Shown: positions 46,830 to 59,310, numbered from the stretch's first letter. The stretch is 64,000 nt of DNA from Dillenia suffruticosa (GCA_033439265.1 JAVTVX010000035.1:16208001-16272000), one strand, 5' to 3'. Made by a program: numbers and translations. Notes: generated by a model from the letters alone, not told the origin.

Positions 46830-49800
46830 ATAAAAGAATATATATATCAAAAGAACAAAAACTACACGGGAACCAAGAGAAGCCCTGAGATACCCGAAAA
46901 ATCAAGCCGCCCACAAGACAAACAAAACAAAACTTAGATCGAGAACCAGCGACGGGTAAGACTGCACTAATAAAAGCTGCAATAATATGAAGCGGTAACT
47001 AACGATCGCCAACCCTTCGCTTGTTTCGCTCCATCCAAATATAATAAATATAAGCGCTGAGGGAGCATTTGAAGATCCTGTCCCTTCTGAGGGGGTGCCT
47101 CGATGGGGAAAGCAAGATCGAACGAATGCCCGACCAAGAGATAGGGAAAGACGCAAGAACATGCTGAGCCATCGATAATCGCCAAACCTCTCTAGAGAAA
47201 GGACAGCAAAAAAATAAGTGATCATAGGTCTCCCTTCGACATGAGCAGAGATGACAAGATGATGAGTTCGCTATTCTGAGTCTGAACAAAAGATCACTGG
47301 TCTGAAGTCGCTCCATAAAAAGAAGCCATAAAATGAATGCAAAACGAGGAATCGTGACCGGAAACCAAACTAAGTCAGTCTAGGGGACGGGGTCATACGA
47401 ACATCGAAGGTGCTTCCACGCTGACATGGCGGAAAACTCCCCAGTAGGCAGAAGGGTCCACATAATCCGATCATGACCAGTGGAGGGAAGGTCAGAGTCT
47501 CGGATATACTCACGAATACTATCAAAGAAGGAACACATCGATCTCGAAGCCCGCTACCCCTGAAGATACTCGGACCAATGGATGTTAGAGAAGACATCCT
47601 GCACAAAGCAAGTATCAGAAAAACCCGATCTCTCCATAGCCTGCCTCCCAAGAACCTCTATCAAAGGCCCTGTGGACAACCAAGAATCATACCAAAAAGA
47701 AATACGGCTACCGTCACCCATCCTCCAGGCAACCAGCTCCCGAACTAAGTACCGAAGGGCAAGGAGCTTCCGCCAAATCCAAGAGCACCTATCCGGAGCC
47801 CAAACAAACCAAAAACTACGGCCTCGAAGAAGATAAGTCCTCACCTATCTACTCTACACATTATCCTCGGGATCCGAAAAGAGATGCCATATATGCTTGA
47901 ACTGGGCTGCCCTATTCCAATCCGTAACTCTCTCCATCCTTCCTTCCTAGAACGGCAGACAAGAGACCAAGATACCTTGGCTTTATGACGGTCTAAGGAC
48001 GGACCGGACCATAAAAACCGAGACATAACCTGCTCGAGCTCCTTGCAAACCGCCTTTGGAAGGAGAAACATCGACGACCAATAAGTATGAATGGCAAAGA
48101 GAACAGAGCTCACCAACTATAACCGACCAGCATAAGATAACTGACGACTCGTCCAATGCTGAATCCGGGCCGACACCCTCCGAACAAGCTGAACACAATC
48201 TGTAGCTGAAAGACGTGAGGTAATAAGCGGAACGCCCAAGTATCTGACCGGGAGCTGACCCTGACGGAAACTCGAAGACTGCAAGATAGCCGCCCTGACA
48301 CTCTGAGCCACCGCCCCAAAGAAGATCTCACTCTTCTGGGGGTTCATCCGCAAACCAGAGAGAGACCCAAAACGAGACAAGACATCAAAAATACACTGCA
48401 CTGAATCTAGGCTACCGCGAGAGAAAAGCATCAGGTCATCGGCAAAGCATAAATGGGAGAGGCCTACCTCCTGACATTGCTAGTGAAACTCGAAAAGAGA
48501 CCCCTGAGAGAGCCGATGCATCATGCCGGAGAAAACCTCCATGACTAACACAAAGAGTAAAGGGGATAAGGGGTCACCCTGTCTGAGACCGCGCGAGCTC
48601 CGAAAGAACTCCGTCAACTCACCATTAATGGCTATCGCAAAGCTCGCTGATGATACACATGTCATAATCTTGTCCACCAGACGGGTCGGAAAACCAAGAC
48701 ACTCTAGCACAAGTCTGAGAAAGTTCCACTCTATCGAGTCATAAGCCTTCATAATATCGACCTTTATCGCACATCTAGGAGGACAACGATTCAGGTGATA
48801 ACCCTGCAGAAGCTCATGAGCCAACAAGATGTTATCCCCAATTCTGCGACCCTGAACAAAAGCGGACTGCTCACTCCCAATAAGGCTCGACAGCACCTGA
48901 CTCACCCTCGCTGCAATAACTCGAGAGATGCACTTATAAACCGTATTGCAGCAGGACATCGAACGAAAATCCATCAAAGATGTTGGACTATCCTTCTTCG
49001 GGATAAGAGAAATGATAGTACCATTTGCTTCCTTCAGAAGGTGCCCATGAGCAAAGAAGTCCAAGACCGCACTCGTGACATCAGAACCTACCAAATCCCA
49101 GCTATCACGAAAGAACTCAGCATTATAGCCATCGGGGCCCCGCGCCTTATGCCTCCCCAAAGAGAACATAGCCTCCCTCACCTCAGCAGCCGTCACTGGG
49201 GTCTCTATAGCCTGGATCTGAGCCTCCGAGAGAGAAGCTCTAATCATGGAAGTGATAAAGCTAGCATCAAGCTGCTCCCCACGAGGCCTACTCGAAAACA
49301 GACCCCTGAAATACCCGACAACCGCACATCTAATCCTCTTCGGATCAGAAATCCGCTCACCATCCTCCCGAACCAACGAACAAATGGTATTTCGATTCCA
49401 TCTGCATCGAACCATACAGAAAAAGTAAGCCGAGTTTCAATCTCCCAAAGTGAGCCATCAGATCCTGGCCTTCTGACGAAGTATACTCTCCTCCATGCTG
49501 GCAAGGCGGTGGTAATGAGAAACAGCCAACCTCTCCGCCTCACCCAAACCATCAACGGAACCACCAGATAGCAGCTCCTGCTGAAGTCGAAGAAGACTCT
49601 CCCGGGCATCCTGAACTCGAGAAGATAGCTCACTGAACTCCTGCCGGTTCAGCTGCCGCAATCGATGTCTGAGCCCCTTTAGTTTCCTGTAGAGACGATA
49701 CATCGGAGTCCCATAGCACATATCCTCCCAAGCCTCAGCTACTATCCCTCGATACTGAGGATGCTCCATCCAGAAATTAAAGAACTTGAATGGCACCCGC

Positions 49801-50544
49801 CGACGCTGATCCATTCGCTGCGTCCTAACCACACAAGGAGAATGATCCGAAACACCCGGAGGGAGAAAAACAACCTCATAAAAAGGAAAAGAGGTGAGCC
49901 AAGCAGAATTAACCAATACCCTATCCAGCTTCCTCTGAATGGGATCCGCAGACTGCCTATTCCAACAGGTAGGAACCAGAGGACCTCAAATCCTCCAATT
50001 CCGACTGCTGAATACAATCATCAAGAACACAATCCGCCATAGACCAACCAACCGATCCTCCACTCCGCTCCGAAGGCCGTCGAACAGAATTGAAATCACC
50101 AAGAACACACCAAGAGTTATCAGTCCTCCCACGTAGCCGACTCAGAAACTGCCATAGAATACGACGATCTCCTACCAAATTAGACCCGTAAACGACAGTA
50201 ACATGACAAAGCAAATCAAAATGGAGAGCCTTAACCCTGCAATGAATCCACTACAACTAACAAGATAAAACATCTACCTGGATCTCCAGCGGATCCCAAC
50301 ACAACCAAATACGACCCGTGGAATTACTCGCACGAGCTATAGAATATCGCCAATGCGGAAAAAGAGATTGCTGAATACGAACCTCATTAGAAGAACGAAC
50401 CCGAGTCTCTAGTAAACCAACCAACAACAACCGATTATGCCGCACAAAATCTCGCACAGCCCTAATATGGATAGGGTCATTCAGACCTCTAACGTTCCAA
50501 CAACCTATTATCAGGAACGGAAAACGAGAGGACTCACCCCTCAA
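46830..50544 (-). pseudogene. LINE ORF2 (endonuclease and reverse transcriptase), broken
   Basis: From the N-terminus: an APE-type endonuclease starts near 50510 (IGCWNVRGLNDPIHIRAVRD) and has a GDFN motif at 50089-50100. A linker follows, then the reverse transcriptase from about 49415 with ARGPDGYNAEFF, LIPKKDSP, KVDIMKAYDSI and LRQGDPLSPLLF, and the catalytic FADD at 48435-48446. The GDGSRISFWYDSWL block is at about 47690-47740 and a zf-RVT cysteine-rich region (CHLCSCRRETYDHLFFCCPF) at about 47190-47260. Breaks include a stop near 50256, a frame change near 49960, stops near 49457 and 49430, a stop at 48479 just before the FADD block, and one near 48117. No RNase H domain was seen at the C-terminus. 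Confidence 0.92.
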
Positions 50545-50547
50545 AGC

Positions 50548-51950
50548 TCAAGACCGTCGCTTCCTCCCTTTTTTGCTCTTCCTAGCCCGAGGAGGACTAT
50601 GCGAGGGAAGAGCTCGAAAGGAGGAAGAGAAAGAACCGTTACTGGGACTAGAACTGATCGCTACAGAAGGAGTCTCAACACCGTGATCGAACCCTGGGCT
50701 CACACTTGGAATACTTGGACACTCAGTAGCCAGCACATACTCCAGAGCTGGAGTCACAACCGAAGGAACTGGAGTCACCTCTCGTACAACAAGAGCTCGA
50801 AGATCCCTCGCTGGAGAGTCAACCCCCTCTCCAACAACTAAAGCCATACTACCGGCCGGAGACTCAATAGACGCCATCACCGGGGAAGCATCCTCCGCTC
50901 GGACGACCAAAGCCAAACTAGCAACCCCGAGACCCTTCAGACGCCCTCCGATAATCCAAACTATCCAGCTGAGCCTCAACAGACTCCTCAAACTCCGCTC
51001 GGGTAACCTCCTCCAAAGGGGCAACGAAATCAGGCAACGAACCCACCTGGGGTGTCACGTCAGTAGGCGGATCCTCGGATTTCGACTTATCTTTTATCCC
51101 CCGACGCCGTTGTTTCCTACTGATCGGCTGAAAACCCTCCTCATCTATCCGCATAGAGGGAGCCTGCGCGCCATCCTGCATAGGGGCCTGCTTCGGGCAT
51201 TTAGTCTGACTATGCCCAAAGACCGAGCAAAAAGAGCAGTGAGGCAGGTTGTAGGAATACTCCGCCTTCACTGTAACCTCACTCCTATCAGGAAAAACAA
51301 AAACTGTTTCCTTCCAAACGGGGCTCGCTGCGTCAATCTCAATAGAAACCCCGGCATACTCAAGTCGAGAACCTGAGGCCGTAACACCATCCATAGATAA
51401 AGGTTTTCCAAAGGCAGAGGCTATAAAACTCAACCCAGCACGGTTATACAAACAAAATGGAACATTATGCAGTTTAACCCATAGAGGAATACTCTTGGGT
51501 TCAAATGCCATCGTGCTCATACCCATAGAAAATCTACGAACAACCAATGGGATGCCAAAAATCTGCCAATGACTCCTATCCAGAATCTCACCAAAGTGCT
51601 GATCAGAAGAGAATCTCAACAGAAAATAACCAGGCCCAACAACAGCAAGGTCAGTGAAACCCCAACGACCCCACATCAATGCAGTTATACGTTTAACCTC
51701 TTTGAACGGTAAGCGCCATCCAATGAGATTGCCAATCAGACAATGCTGGAAAAGACGAGACCCTTCATCTATAAGAGGAGAGGGAACGGTCAACTTACCA
51801 CTTGCCAAAGCCGAGGTCAACCTCTCAAGAGTCACAGGCCTCTGGAAATCCTGCTGCGCCAAACCATTTGTCCCATCTTCGCCCAATGCGGAAGCATAGC
51901 TCCGAGCCGCTACGGGTGAGGGGGGAAGACCCCCAAAACCACTGCTGCCT
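50548..51950 (-). pseudogene. LINE ORF1 (DUF4283 and zinc-knuckle nucleic-acid-binding protein), one frame change
   Basis: The - strand frame is open from about 51950, where PPSPVAARSYASAL precedes the block GEDGTNGLAQQDFQRP; the exact start codon is unclear. The DUF4283 region covers roughly the next 170 residues (RLPFKEVKRITALMWGRWG, then PLWVKLHNVPF). A CX2CX4HX4C zinc knuckle follows (CSFCSVFGHSQTKC, about 51197-51238). The frame shifts between about 50918 and 51024 and continues in another frame to 50548, ending in a basic RARKSKKGRKRRS tail. This is typical of plant L1 ORF1, which coats the RNA. ORF2 follows after a few bases. Confidence 0.9.
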
Positions 51951-52045
51951 TCTATCCAAAGGGAAAGCCCCCCCCCCCTTTTTTTTTGGGACCGGGTCAG
52001 AACCGGTTCAGATAGGCCGGTGCAGGGAGAACCGCGTCACCAAGA

Positions 52046-52246
52046 AGATTTGGGGACCGACTAGCTGACTATCGAGAAGGATCTGATCAGTAAGTATCGA
52101 GAGAGTGAGTCGTATCTACTTATTTAGAAGATAAATTTCATATCGACAACACATTTTGTTATGTTATATCCATTAGACTTTGAGTTCAAAGAGCCTAAAT
52201 CTTGTGATAATGGGTTTTTGGGTCATACTCGATTAGAATTCATTCA
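52046..52246 (-). repeat. 5' LTR of the Tat-type element, part 2
   Basis: GACCGACTAGCTGACTATCG aligns with GACCAGCTGACAATCG at about 40561. Similarity then runs to about 52246. Confidence 0.8.
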
Positions 52247-53299
52247 CAACCCATCAAAAAATAATATATATATAATTATCAAAATATTTTAAACTCTCAT
52301 TTTGAGAGGGGGAGAAGCCTCAGGCGAGATGTGTAAATTTAGGTGAATTTTACATTTATTTTTTATTTTAAACATAAGAGTTTATTTATAAATCTGTGTG
52401 TATTAATTAATTCAGGTACGGTGAGAATGAAAAAAAAGAAAGAAAGAAAAAGGATTTACCTTTCTTCCCTGTCGTGATGGGAAATAGAACTCTCCCCAAA
52501 TTAGGGGACTAATCAGGCTCAATTTGGATAAATCCAATTACAGGTCAATTTTATCATATTCAATTAATATTTTTTTAAATAAAGTAACTTTTTATTAAAA
52601 ATATATTTTTTTTATAATTACAAATTTTAGGTAAATCAAATACATCAAATATTTGTATGATAGTTCATCGAAATATAATTTGATAAATTTATAATATAAT
52701 TTGATTTGATTTAAGTAGATTGATTAATTTATTTCGAGACGCCATAAGTTCTATTTAGGATAATAAACAATTTTATCACTCGAAACTGCAAAAGGTCTAT
52801 TCAATTAATGCTCTATTAATTGGTTGTCCGTTGTCGTTTGTTGTTGCCTCTGAAGAGGGTCCTCTGGGCATTATTACTCTAACTTCTTAGTTTTTAAAAA
52901 TTTTTCAATTGAACTAATAATTATAAATGGCCTTGAAAAAGGGAATACCGCTGCCCAATCCCGATTCAGCAACAGAGAAGAGCCCGGTTCTACAGTAAGA
53001 CCCTATTCTAACGCCACTTGAAATTGTTGTGAGAGAGAGAGAGAGAGAGAGAGTTCTGTTCTGAATCGACGTTTGTATTCTTTTCTTTCTTGGTATGAAT
53101 CACAATCTCCTACCATTTTCCTGATTGCTTTTTACTCTTCTTCATAATCAGGTGCTACATTTCTATTCTTTTCCGTTGTTTTTTTGTTTGTTTATCTGAA
53201 TAACTTGAGATTAGGTTCGATTTCGCCTGGGTTTGTTTCGATTCTCATTGATGCTCTTTTCTTCATCTGGGTTTTCTCTCTCTTGCTTCTATAATACCT

Positions 53300-53331
<32 letters not shown>

Positions 53332-53492
53332 TGGGAGAAAATGCCACGATTCTTGATGGGGTCTAATTGAGTTTGAAATTTTGAACAAATGCCAATTTAT
53401 CCCTGGCTGCTCCTTCCCTCAAACTTTTGGTGTTTGATTCTGCTCATGTGTAAAATGAAAACTCATTGGTGATTCTATTGATTTGTTTCACA
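52247..53492. other. Spacer and 5' region of the GT47 gene
   Basis: AT-rich DNA to about 52960, then a more mixed stretch with (GA)n at 53032-53054 and 53302-53327. GA/CT tracts and T-rich DNA suggest the 5' leader lies in about 52980-53492, possibly with an intron. I could not fix a transcription start. Confidence 0.5.
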
Positions 53493-56400
53493 ATGGCTGA
53501 GAGAATTAATGCCCAATCTATTGGATTTGCACCTCGAAAATCTTTGTTAATCTTGTTCTCAATTACATCCACTCTTGTCATTTTCTCATGGTTCTTTGTT
53601 CTGCGGTCCGCAAGCGGTCCTAACTTTATTGACAATAACTTATTACCTAGTTCTAGTCCTAGACTTTTTGTAATAGCTGATGATAATAAGAATTCTGATT
53701 CGCGGGAGCCCAATGAAGCTGAGTCATCGGTCACAAATCGTGCCATACTTTCGAATGCTGACGAAGAATCGACTCAAGATTCGAGTTCTGTGAATTGCAA
53801 GTATGAGGGTAATGCGAAGCCTCTCAAGGTATTCATGTATGATATGTCACCAGAGTTCCATTTCGGGCTTTTAGGCTGGAATGCACCAGGAAAAAGTGTA
53901 TGGCCTGATATTCGAACCAGCATTCCTCGCTACGCTGGTGGGTTGAATTTGCAGCACAGTATAGAATACTGGCTTACATTGGATCTTCTGCTTTCCGAAC
54001 ATTCTGACTGCTCGAGGGGTCGTACTGCTACAAGAGTACGCAACTCAAGTGAAGCTGATGTTGTATTTGTCCCCTTTTTTTCCTCCGTTAGTTACAATAG
54101 ATTTTCAAGAGTGAAACCACCGTCAAAGACGAGCACAAACAAAATCTTACAAGCCAAATTGGTCACTTTTTTGACTGCACAAAAGGAATGGAAGAGGTCA
54201 GGGGGCCGAGATCATGTAATTATGGCTCATCATCCAAATAGCATGTTAGATGCGAGAACGAAGTTGTGGCCTGCAATGTTTATACTTGCAGATTTTGGGA
54301 GGTATCCTCCTACTGTAGCAAATGTTGACAAAGATGTGATTGCACCTTACAAACATGTCATTAGAAACTTTGTCCAGGACTCTTCCAGTTATGATAGTCG
54401 TCCCACTCTGCTATATTTCCAAGGAGCCATATATAGAAAAGATGTAAGTATTACCTTCTTTCAGCGAATTTATTTTAGCTTCCTTGGCTACCGCAAACAT
54501 GTAGTTGATTATGATGAAGTCTTTAACAAGTTGCGTAGGCAGTGTTTGATTTCTGTTCTGGGAGATATTTATATATTTATATACTAGTTGGTAATGCTTC
54601 TTCAATTCTCATACCATAGTTCTCTCTTAGTTTCTGTAATTGTCATTCTTGCTGTTTAAGGTTCGCTCTCTTACATTGGCTTTAATTACCTCCGAATAAA
54701 TGATATGCTGCCTACAATTGTTTGTGGTACTAAACTAATATGATATGGAAACAAAGTTGAAATGGTTAGATATGGCGAAACCTACAATTTCATAAGCAGA
54801 CACACGGACATACTATATGTGTGCATTTGCAAGCCCTCTGCTTGAGGGAATGAATCTCTGGTGATTGATAGGTTCAGTTGCTTGTCATCCCAGTTCTGTT
54901 ACTACTATTAAGTTTTTCATCATATCCCTGTCAACTGTAGAAATTCTGGTGTTAATAGAGGAGATTCTTTTTGCTAATGTCACTATATCACCAATAGTTT
55001 CGGTCACACTTTTCTGGCTGAAAATGAAATTTCATGTGCCACTCCTTGTTGATTTATGTTATTTCATAGACTTAAAGCATAGTGAAATGTGACTATGAAA
55101 GGTTTTTATTGAACTCTATAGGCAGAAACAATACAATAAGTCCACTCATGTTTTTTGGCTGGCCCTTTGTTCTCCTCCACCTTCGGCAACGTGTTTTTTC
55201 GCAAATGGGATTACAAAGTACCCAATATTGACCCATTCCCATTTCAGTTAGTTCATCCATTTCCTGTTTGGTATAACTAAACTCATTTGGCAAAATGTCA
55301 GAAAAAACTCTAGTCATTTCTCAGAACTAAGCCATGTTATCCAATTTCTCATCATCGTTACTAAGGCTTTCTGAGTAATGTCTCTGAAAAATATCCTTTT
55401 CAGCTACTCTTCTTTTTTGCAGCCATTCGTGTTTGTACTTTGATTGTGATAATGGCAGTATATCATGCAATAAAGCAGACTTTATCTCATATCATCCATG
55501 AATCCCATGATTAGAATCTATAGCTCATTATTATTCTCTATTTCAATGGATCTGGATCAAGATCTTATTCATTTACATATTTTCTTAATCCATGCTGCTA
55601 GTTTCCCTTTGCATGGACCCATCAATTCATTTGCCAAATATATTTTTAAAGAGCCAAATTCTTGGATTCTTAATGTAAGAAGAGTGCGGTCCTTTCTCTG
55701 TCATATGCTCAGATTTGATTCATCAATAATCAGATAAAGCATTTCCCCGAAGTTAAGCTGGTTTGTGTTCTAACTAGATTTTCTTTACGAAACATTTTCA
55801 GTTGTGATTGTTTGTTTGTTTGTTTTCTTTTTCTTTTTTTTTTTCTTTTTTTCCCCCTTCTTGTTGACTCACAAACGTCAAATGATGGCCATTATATATA
55901 GATTTCTGGGTTTAAATATTATTTGTTTGACCATTATATATAGATTTTTGGGTTCGAACATTATTTGCAGGAGCCGGTTCAAACATTGAAGGAACCACTT
56001 TCTGATTCGAGGTTGCATTTAGGATAACGAACAGATTTGAATGTAAACTTATTTTGGTCCTTGTTTTTGAGTATTTGATACCATACCTTTTGTATACTGT
56101 AATCCACAACTTATCCATCTATTTTCAGCAAAACCTAGCCCCTGCACTGTTTAAGATGCCTGTCAAAATAGAATGCATGAAAGTGTTATGTAATTGATAT
56201 CTGTTCATGAGATTTGGTACTTATATTTGGTGTCACCTCCCTCCCTCACTGTTTTGTTCTGATTGCCATCCTCCATTAACTCATGCATTTCACTAATGTT
56301 GCACCGAAACTGACTATGCCTAAGTGTTTTTGTTGTTGGAGATGGCTTTTGTCCATGATTCAACATTTTGTAACTTGTAATAGTACAAGACTTTTATAAC

Positions 56401-57044
56401 TTTTCCATTATGTCCTATGTCCACTGTGCATGTATGTGCTTCATATTTTTTCCACACACCTCTGATGATTGGTTTTTATTCTTCAGGGTGGCACCATCCG
56501 GCAAGAATTATATTATCTTCTGAAAGACGAAAAAGATGTGCATTTTGCATTTGGAAGTGCTACACAGGGAGATGGGCTGAGGAAAGCTACTGAGGGAATG
56601 CAATCATCAAAATTCTGTCTCAACATAGCTGGTGATACACCCTCATCAAATCGACTCTTTGATGCAATTGTTAGCCACTGTGTCCCAGTCATAATTAGTG
56701 ACAATATTGAACTTCCTTACGAGGATGTTCTTGACTACTCTGAGTTCTGCATATTTGTGCGCGCTTCAGATGCAGTGAAAGACAAATTTCTCCTGAACCT
56801 CATTAGGGGCATCGGGAAAGACGAGTGGACACGAATGTGGAGAAGGTTGAAAGAGGTGGAGCAATTCTTTGTGTATCAGTTCCCATCAAAGCCAAATGAT
56901 GCTGTGCAAATGATATGGCAGGCTGTGGCCCGTAAAGTTCCTGCCATTACAATGAAGATTAACAAGTCTATGAGATATTCTCGCTCGAATGTTAGAAGAG
57001 AGGGAGGGACAAAATCTGTACCATCACCAAGAAATTTCTGGTAA
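53493..57044 (+). CDS. GT47 exostosin-family glycosyltransferase, ARAD1-like (type II membrane protein)
   Basis: Probable Golgi glycosyltransferase of plant family GT47, the family of ARAD1 arabinosyltransferase and other cell-wall enzymes. The exact donor and acceptor cannot be read from the sequence. Exons are 53493-54443 and 56487-57044 with a phase-0 GT-AG intron, giving 502 codons. The start is the ATG in ACAATGG; it gives a short basic N-terminus and one signal-anchor helix at about residues 17-37. A Ser/Asp/Glu-rich stem follows. The exostosin domain runs from KVFMYDM (112-118) to about 450, with GGLNLQHSIEYWL, ADVVFVPFFSS, GRDHVIMAHHPNSM, YFQGAIYRKDGG (across the splice), FCLNIAGDTPSSNRLFDAI and VPVIISDNIELPYEDVLDY (383-401). 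All hallmark blocks are intact. Confidence 0.94.
54444..56486 (+). other. Intron of the GT47 gene, about 2.0 kb
   Basis: It begins GTAAGT and ends TTCTTCAG, phase 0 between Asp317 and Gly318. A 42-bp tandem duplication (about 55889-55972) and a T-rich run (about 55826-55857) are inside. The coding frame stays open for 48 codons into the intron before a stop, so intron retention would give a protein lacking the second half of the exostosin domain. Confidence 0.9.
55889..55972. repeat. 42-bp tandem duplication in the GT47 intron
   Basis: Two adjacent copies starting CCATTATATATAGATTT with a few differences. Confidence 0.85.
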
Positions 57045-58456
57045 TAAGTCAACTAAATTTTGTTTTCTGGCAATTTGGTTGTGTGAGAATTGCATTACAC
57101 TGTATGTTCTCACCAAGATTTTTTGAAATAGAAATCTTTGAGTGTTCACGCAAAGGGGAAAAGGTTTATGACTTGTAATGAGAGACTCTTTTTTTTCCCC
57201 AACAAAGCATGGCATTGGTTATATTCACTAATCATTATCAACCTCTCGTTTTGTGACAATCGTCTTCTTCAAAACCGTGAGGAACCTATCCCTCAAACCC
57301 CTTTAATCCCTCACAATCCTTTGATCTCTCTTCAATTTTTCATCACTGTCATCATCAGCATTATCTTTTCATCATGATTTCACACCGTGCCATATGATTC
57401 TTACTCCCTCTACCGAAACCACCATGGCCATAAAGCTTCAAGCTTCGGCACAATTTTCTCTCATTTTTGTTCATAACTCATGTTTCATCTACCATTAAAC
57501 TCTATTTAAAGTTAACTACTTTTTTCGATTTGATTAAGATTTTTTGACTAGAGGTCACATTAATGCTGAAGAAGCAGGAAATGGACTGAAAAGCAATGTG
57601 TTGTGCGAAGGAAGAGAGAGAGAGAGAGAGAGAGAGAGGCTCTGTTGAGTGTCGAAAAATATAATTGATCTTGGAAATCGACCCTCCTCTTGGAATGCAA
57701 GCTACTGCTGTAAATGGTTCAGTGTTTAAGGAAGAAGAGTGGGACGAGGAAGACGCGGATAGTTTAGGAAGAATAAAGGGAAGGAAGAAAGAATCACGAA
57801 AATCCAGAAATGCCGCTAAAGTGCCACTTTTACCGGCATTTTTTCGTCTATTAGCGGCATTTCTGGGCATTAATCCAGAAATGCCGCCAGAAGTGCTCTA
57901 TTATTACGGTTTGAGCCTTTTTTTTTTTTTTTTTGGCATTGGTTCTGTCATTTTTGCAATGCTGGCTGGTAATAGGAGTTGAAATGTTCAATGGTGAGTA
58001 GATCCAGCCTTTGGAAGATGTAACTCAGCATTATTGTTGGCCAGTAACAGGCTGTACTCTCTCCTTGGTGTCAAACCCCTTTTTTCCTTCTCAGAAATTC
58101 AGCACAATGTATGATTGTATCCTCTAATCCCGATTTCAGTTTCATTTTTTTTTAAAATATGTTTTTGAAATTGTTACATGGTCAGGGCTTATCAACTGTT
58201 TGTGAAATTGCCTAAAAGAGATTGTCATCCTCATTCAAAAGAGTAGATGAACATAGGAGGAGAGAGAGAAAAAGGATTGAAAAAATAGGAATAAAAATAA
58301 TATTCTCTGTTTTATTTTGACATGTGATAACAAATATTTACATAGACTTTTCTTGATGGAGGGGAAAATTATACGGAATAAAATGCTACGCATGGTAACT
58401 CGATCATGGGGGTAAATAGTCAACTTCAAAACCATATGAGATAATTTGAAAGCCCG
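57045..58456. other. DNA downstream of the GT47 gene
   Basis: It contains the 3' end of the GT47 transcript (no canonical AATAAA seen), an AT-rich spacer, a GA run (about 57613-57639) and an open stretch described separately at 57665-57982. Nothing else was recognised. Confidence 0.5.
57665..57982 (+). other. Unidentified open stretch with internal inverted repeat
   Basis: About 105 codons are open on the + strand from a TTG, with an acidic segment (KEEEWDEEDADS) and a hydrophobic C-terminus (YYYGLSLFFFFFGIGSVIFA) produced partly by a T run. Within it TCCAGAAATGCCGCTA (57804-57819) and TAGCGGCATTTCTGG (57852-57866) form an inverted repeat, and a third copy follows at about 57877. The other strand is also open (57502-57870). 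I do not recognise either product. It may be a gene scrap or an eroded mobile-element end; it is not called as a gene. Confidence 0.25.
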
Positions 58457-59097
58457 TATGGAGATGGCAATATTCGACCTGAGATATCTAACGAATACGA
58501 CCCGACAGAGCAAGATTTTTTTGTTTTTGAAAAAAGATTAGAAACGGATTGTACACGAATTTTTTAATTGAATAATCGACTCCGTTTGAATATGGATTTA
58601 ACCGATGAAAAATCCAATCCGATTTGACTACTCAATTTAGTATTTTATATTCAAATTAGAATTTCAATTTGAATTTTGAAATTTTTTATCTTAAACAGAC
58701 GCGATGCAATCTCTGCCTCCGCCTCCCTCTCCCTCCTCCCCATACTTCATCCCGTCGCTTACCCACTTACATTGCCGACAACAACAAACAACAATCGATA
58801 GATCATCAATGATCAGCCCACCCACATATACAGCCACACATAAAGAGAGAGAGAGAGAGAGAGAGAGAATCAATCGACAACAACAACAGTCAACAGATCA
58901 CTAATCGCGGGCACCCCTTCATCTATTCCCCGGCTGTACACTCACACCAAAAGAGAGATGCATCCCTTCTCCACCCACAAATCGATGGCTGGAGCTGCAA
59001 TCGTCAACGACGTCCCTTCCCGACCCAGCTATGACCACTCAACCGTTCTTTTCCCCAACCCCATCCATACAACCACACTGAAAAAGCGTGAAAGAGA

Positions 59098-59136
<39 letters not shown>

Positions 59137-59310
59137 AAAAAAAATGGTGCGGTGGCTTGGGTCAATTTTTTTATGAAAACCTATAGAATCGAATATAATT
59201 TTTTATTTTATTGGTTCGAGTAGAGTGAGGGTTGAAAATAGACTACAGATTACAGATTCAGGCTGGATATGATATTAGCAAAACCTACACCATATCCATT
59301 GCCACCCCTA
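58457..59310. mobile_element. Non-autonomous hAT-type element
   Basis: The left end TATGGAGATGGCAAT and the inverse of the right end TAGGGGTGGCAAT pair with small gaps. The flanks AAAGCCCG (58449-58456) and AAAGCCCA (59311-59318) fit an 8-bp target duplication with one change. GGGGTGGCAAT ends are common in plant hAT-derived elements. The 854-bp interior is AT-rich at the left, then CT-rich with (GA)n (58841-58867) and a long A tract (about 59100-59150). It encodes no transposase. Confidence 0.68.

Larger units (their letters stand above)
46822..52045 (-). mobile_element. L1-type LINE (non-LTR retrotransposon), nearly full length, inserted in the gypsy 5' LTR
   Basis: The 3' end is at low coordinates and shows a short T run (46814-46821, the poly-A tail seen from the + strand). 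Order on the - strand: a GC-rich 5' region with homopolymers (about 51968-51987), ORF1 (about 51950-50548) and ORF2 (50544 to about 46830). At 5.2 kb with both ORFs recognisable end to end, it is close to full length. Stops and frame changes (about ten in all) make it inactive. Flanking gypsy LTR sequence on both sides proves the insertion order. I saw no target-site duplication; about 30 bases of LTR appear to be missing. Confidence 0.93.
40035..52246 (-). mobile_element. Ty3/gypsy (Tat-lineage) retrotransposon fossil with nested insertions
   Basis: The 3' LTR is 40035-40737. The 5' LTR starts at 46298 and resumes after a LINE at 52046-52246. The - strand after the 5' LTR reads TTGACACCGTCTGTGGGAA (about 46275-46293), close to the Tat-type primer-binding site. 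Gag remnants (about 44880-45436, with PPIERYNSTTNPQDHV) and protease-region remnants (43815-44126, with YNVILGQPRLNALEA) are on the - strand. An antisense frame fills 41021-43150. No reverse transcriptase or integrase was recognised. It is broken and old: the LTRs differ at roughly one base in five by eye. Confidence 0.84.

Noticed and set aside
48795-49571. 258-codon + strand frame
   Set aside because: Antisense shadow of the LINE reverse-transcriptase frame, which has clear RT motifs.
57502-57870. 122-codon - strand frame
   Set aside because: Contains a Ser/Leu run from the GA repeat; one short stretch is faintly similar to a WD-protein N-terminus, which is not enough to call a gene.
58704-59176. 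Poly-A-ended segment considered as a processed pseudogene
   Set aside because: It lies inside an element with its own TIRs and 8-bp flank match, and no coding region was recognised.
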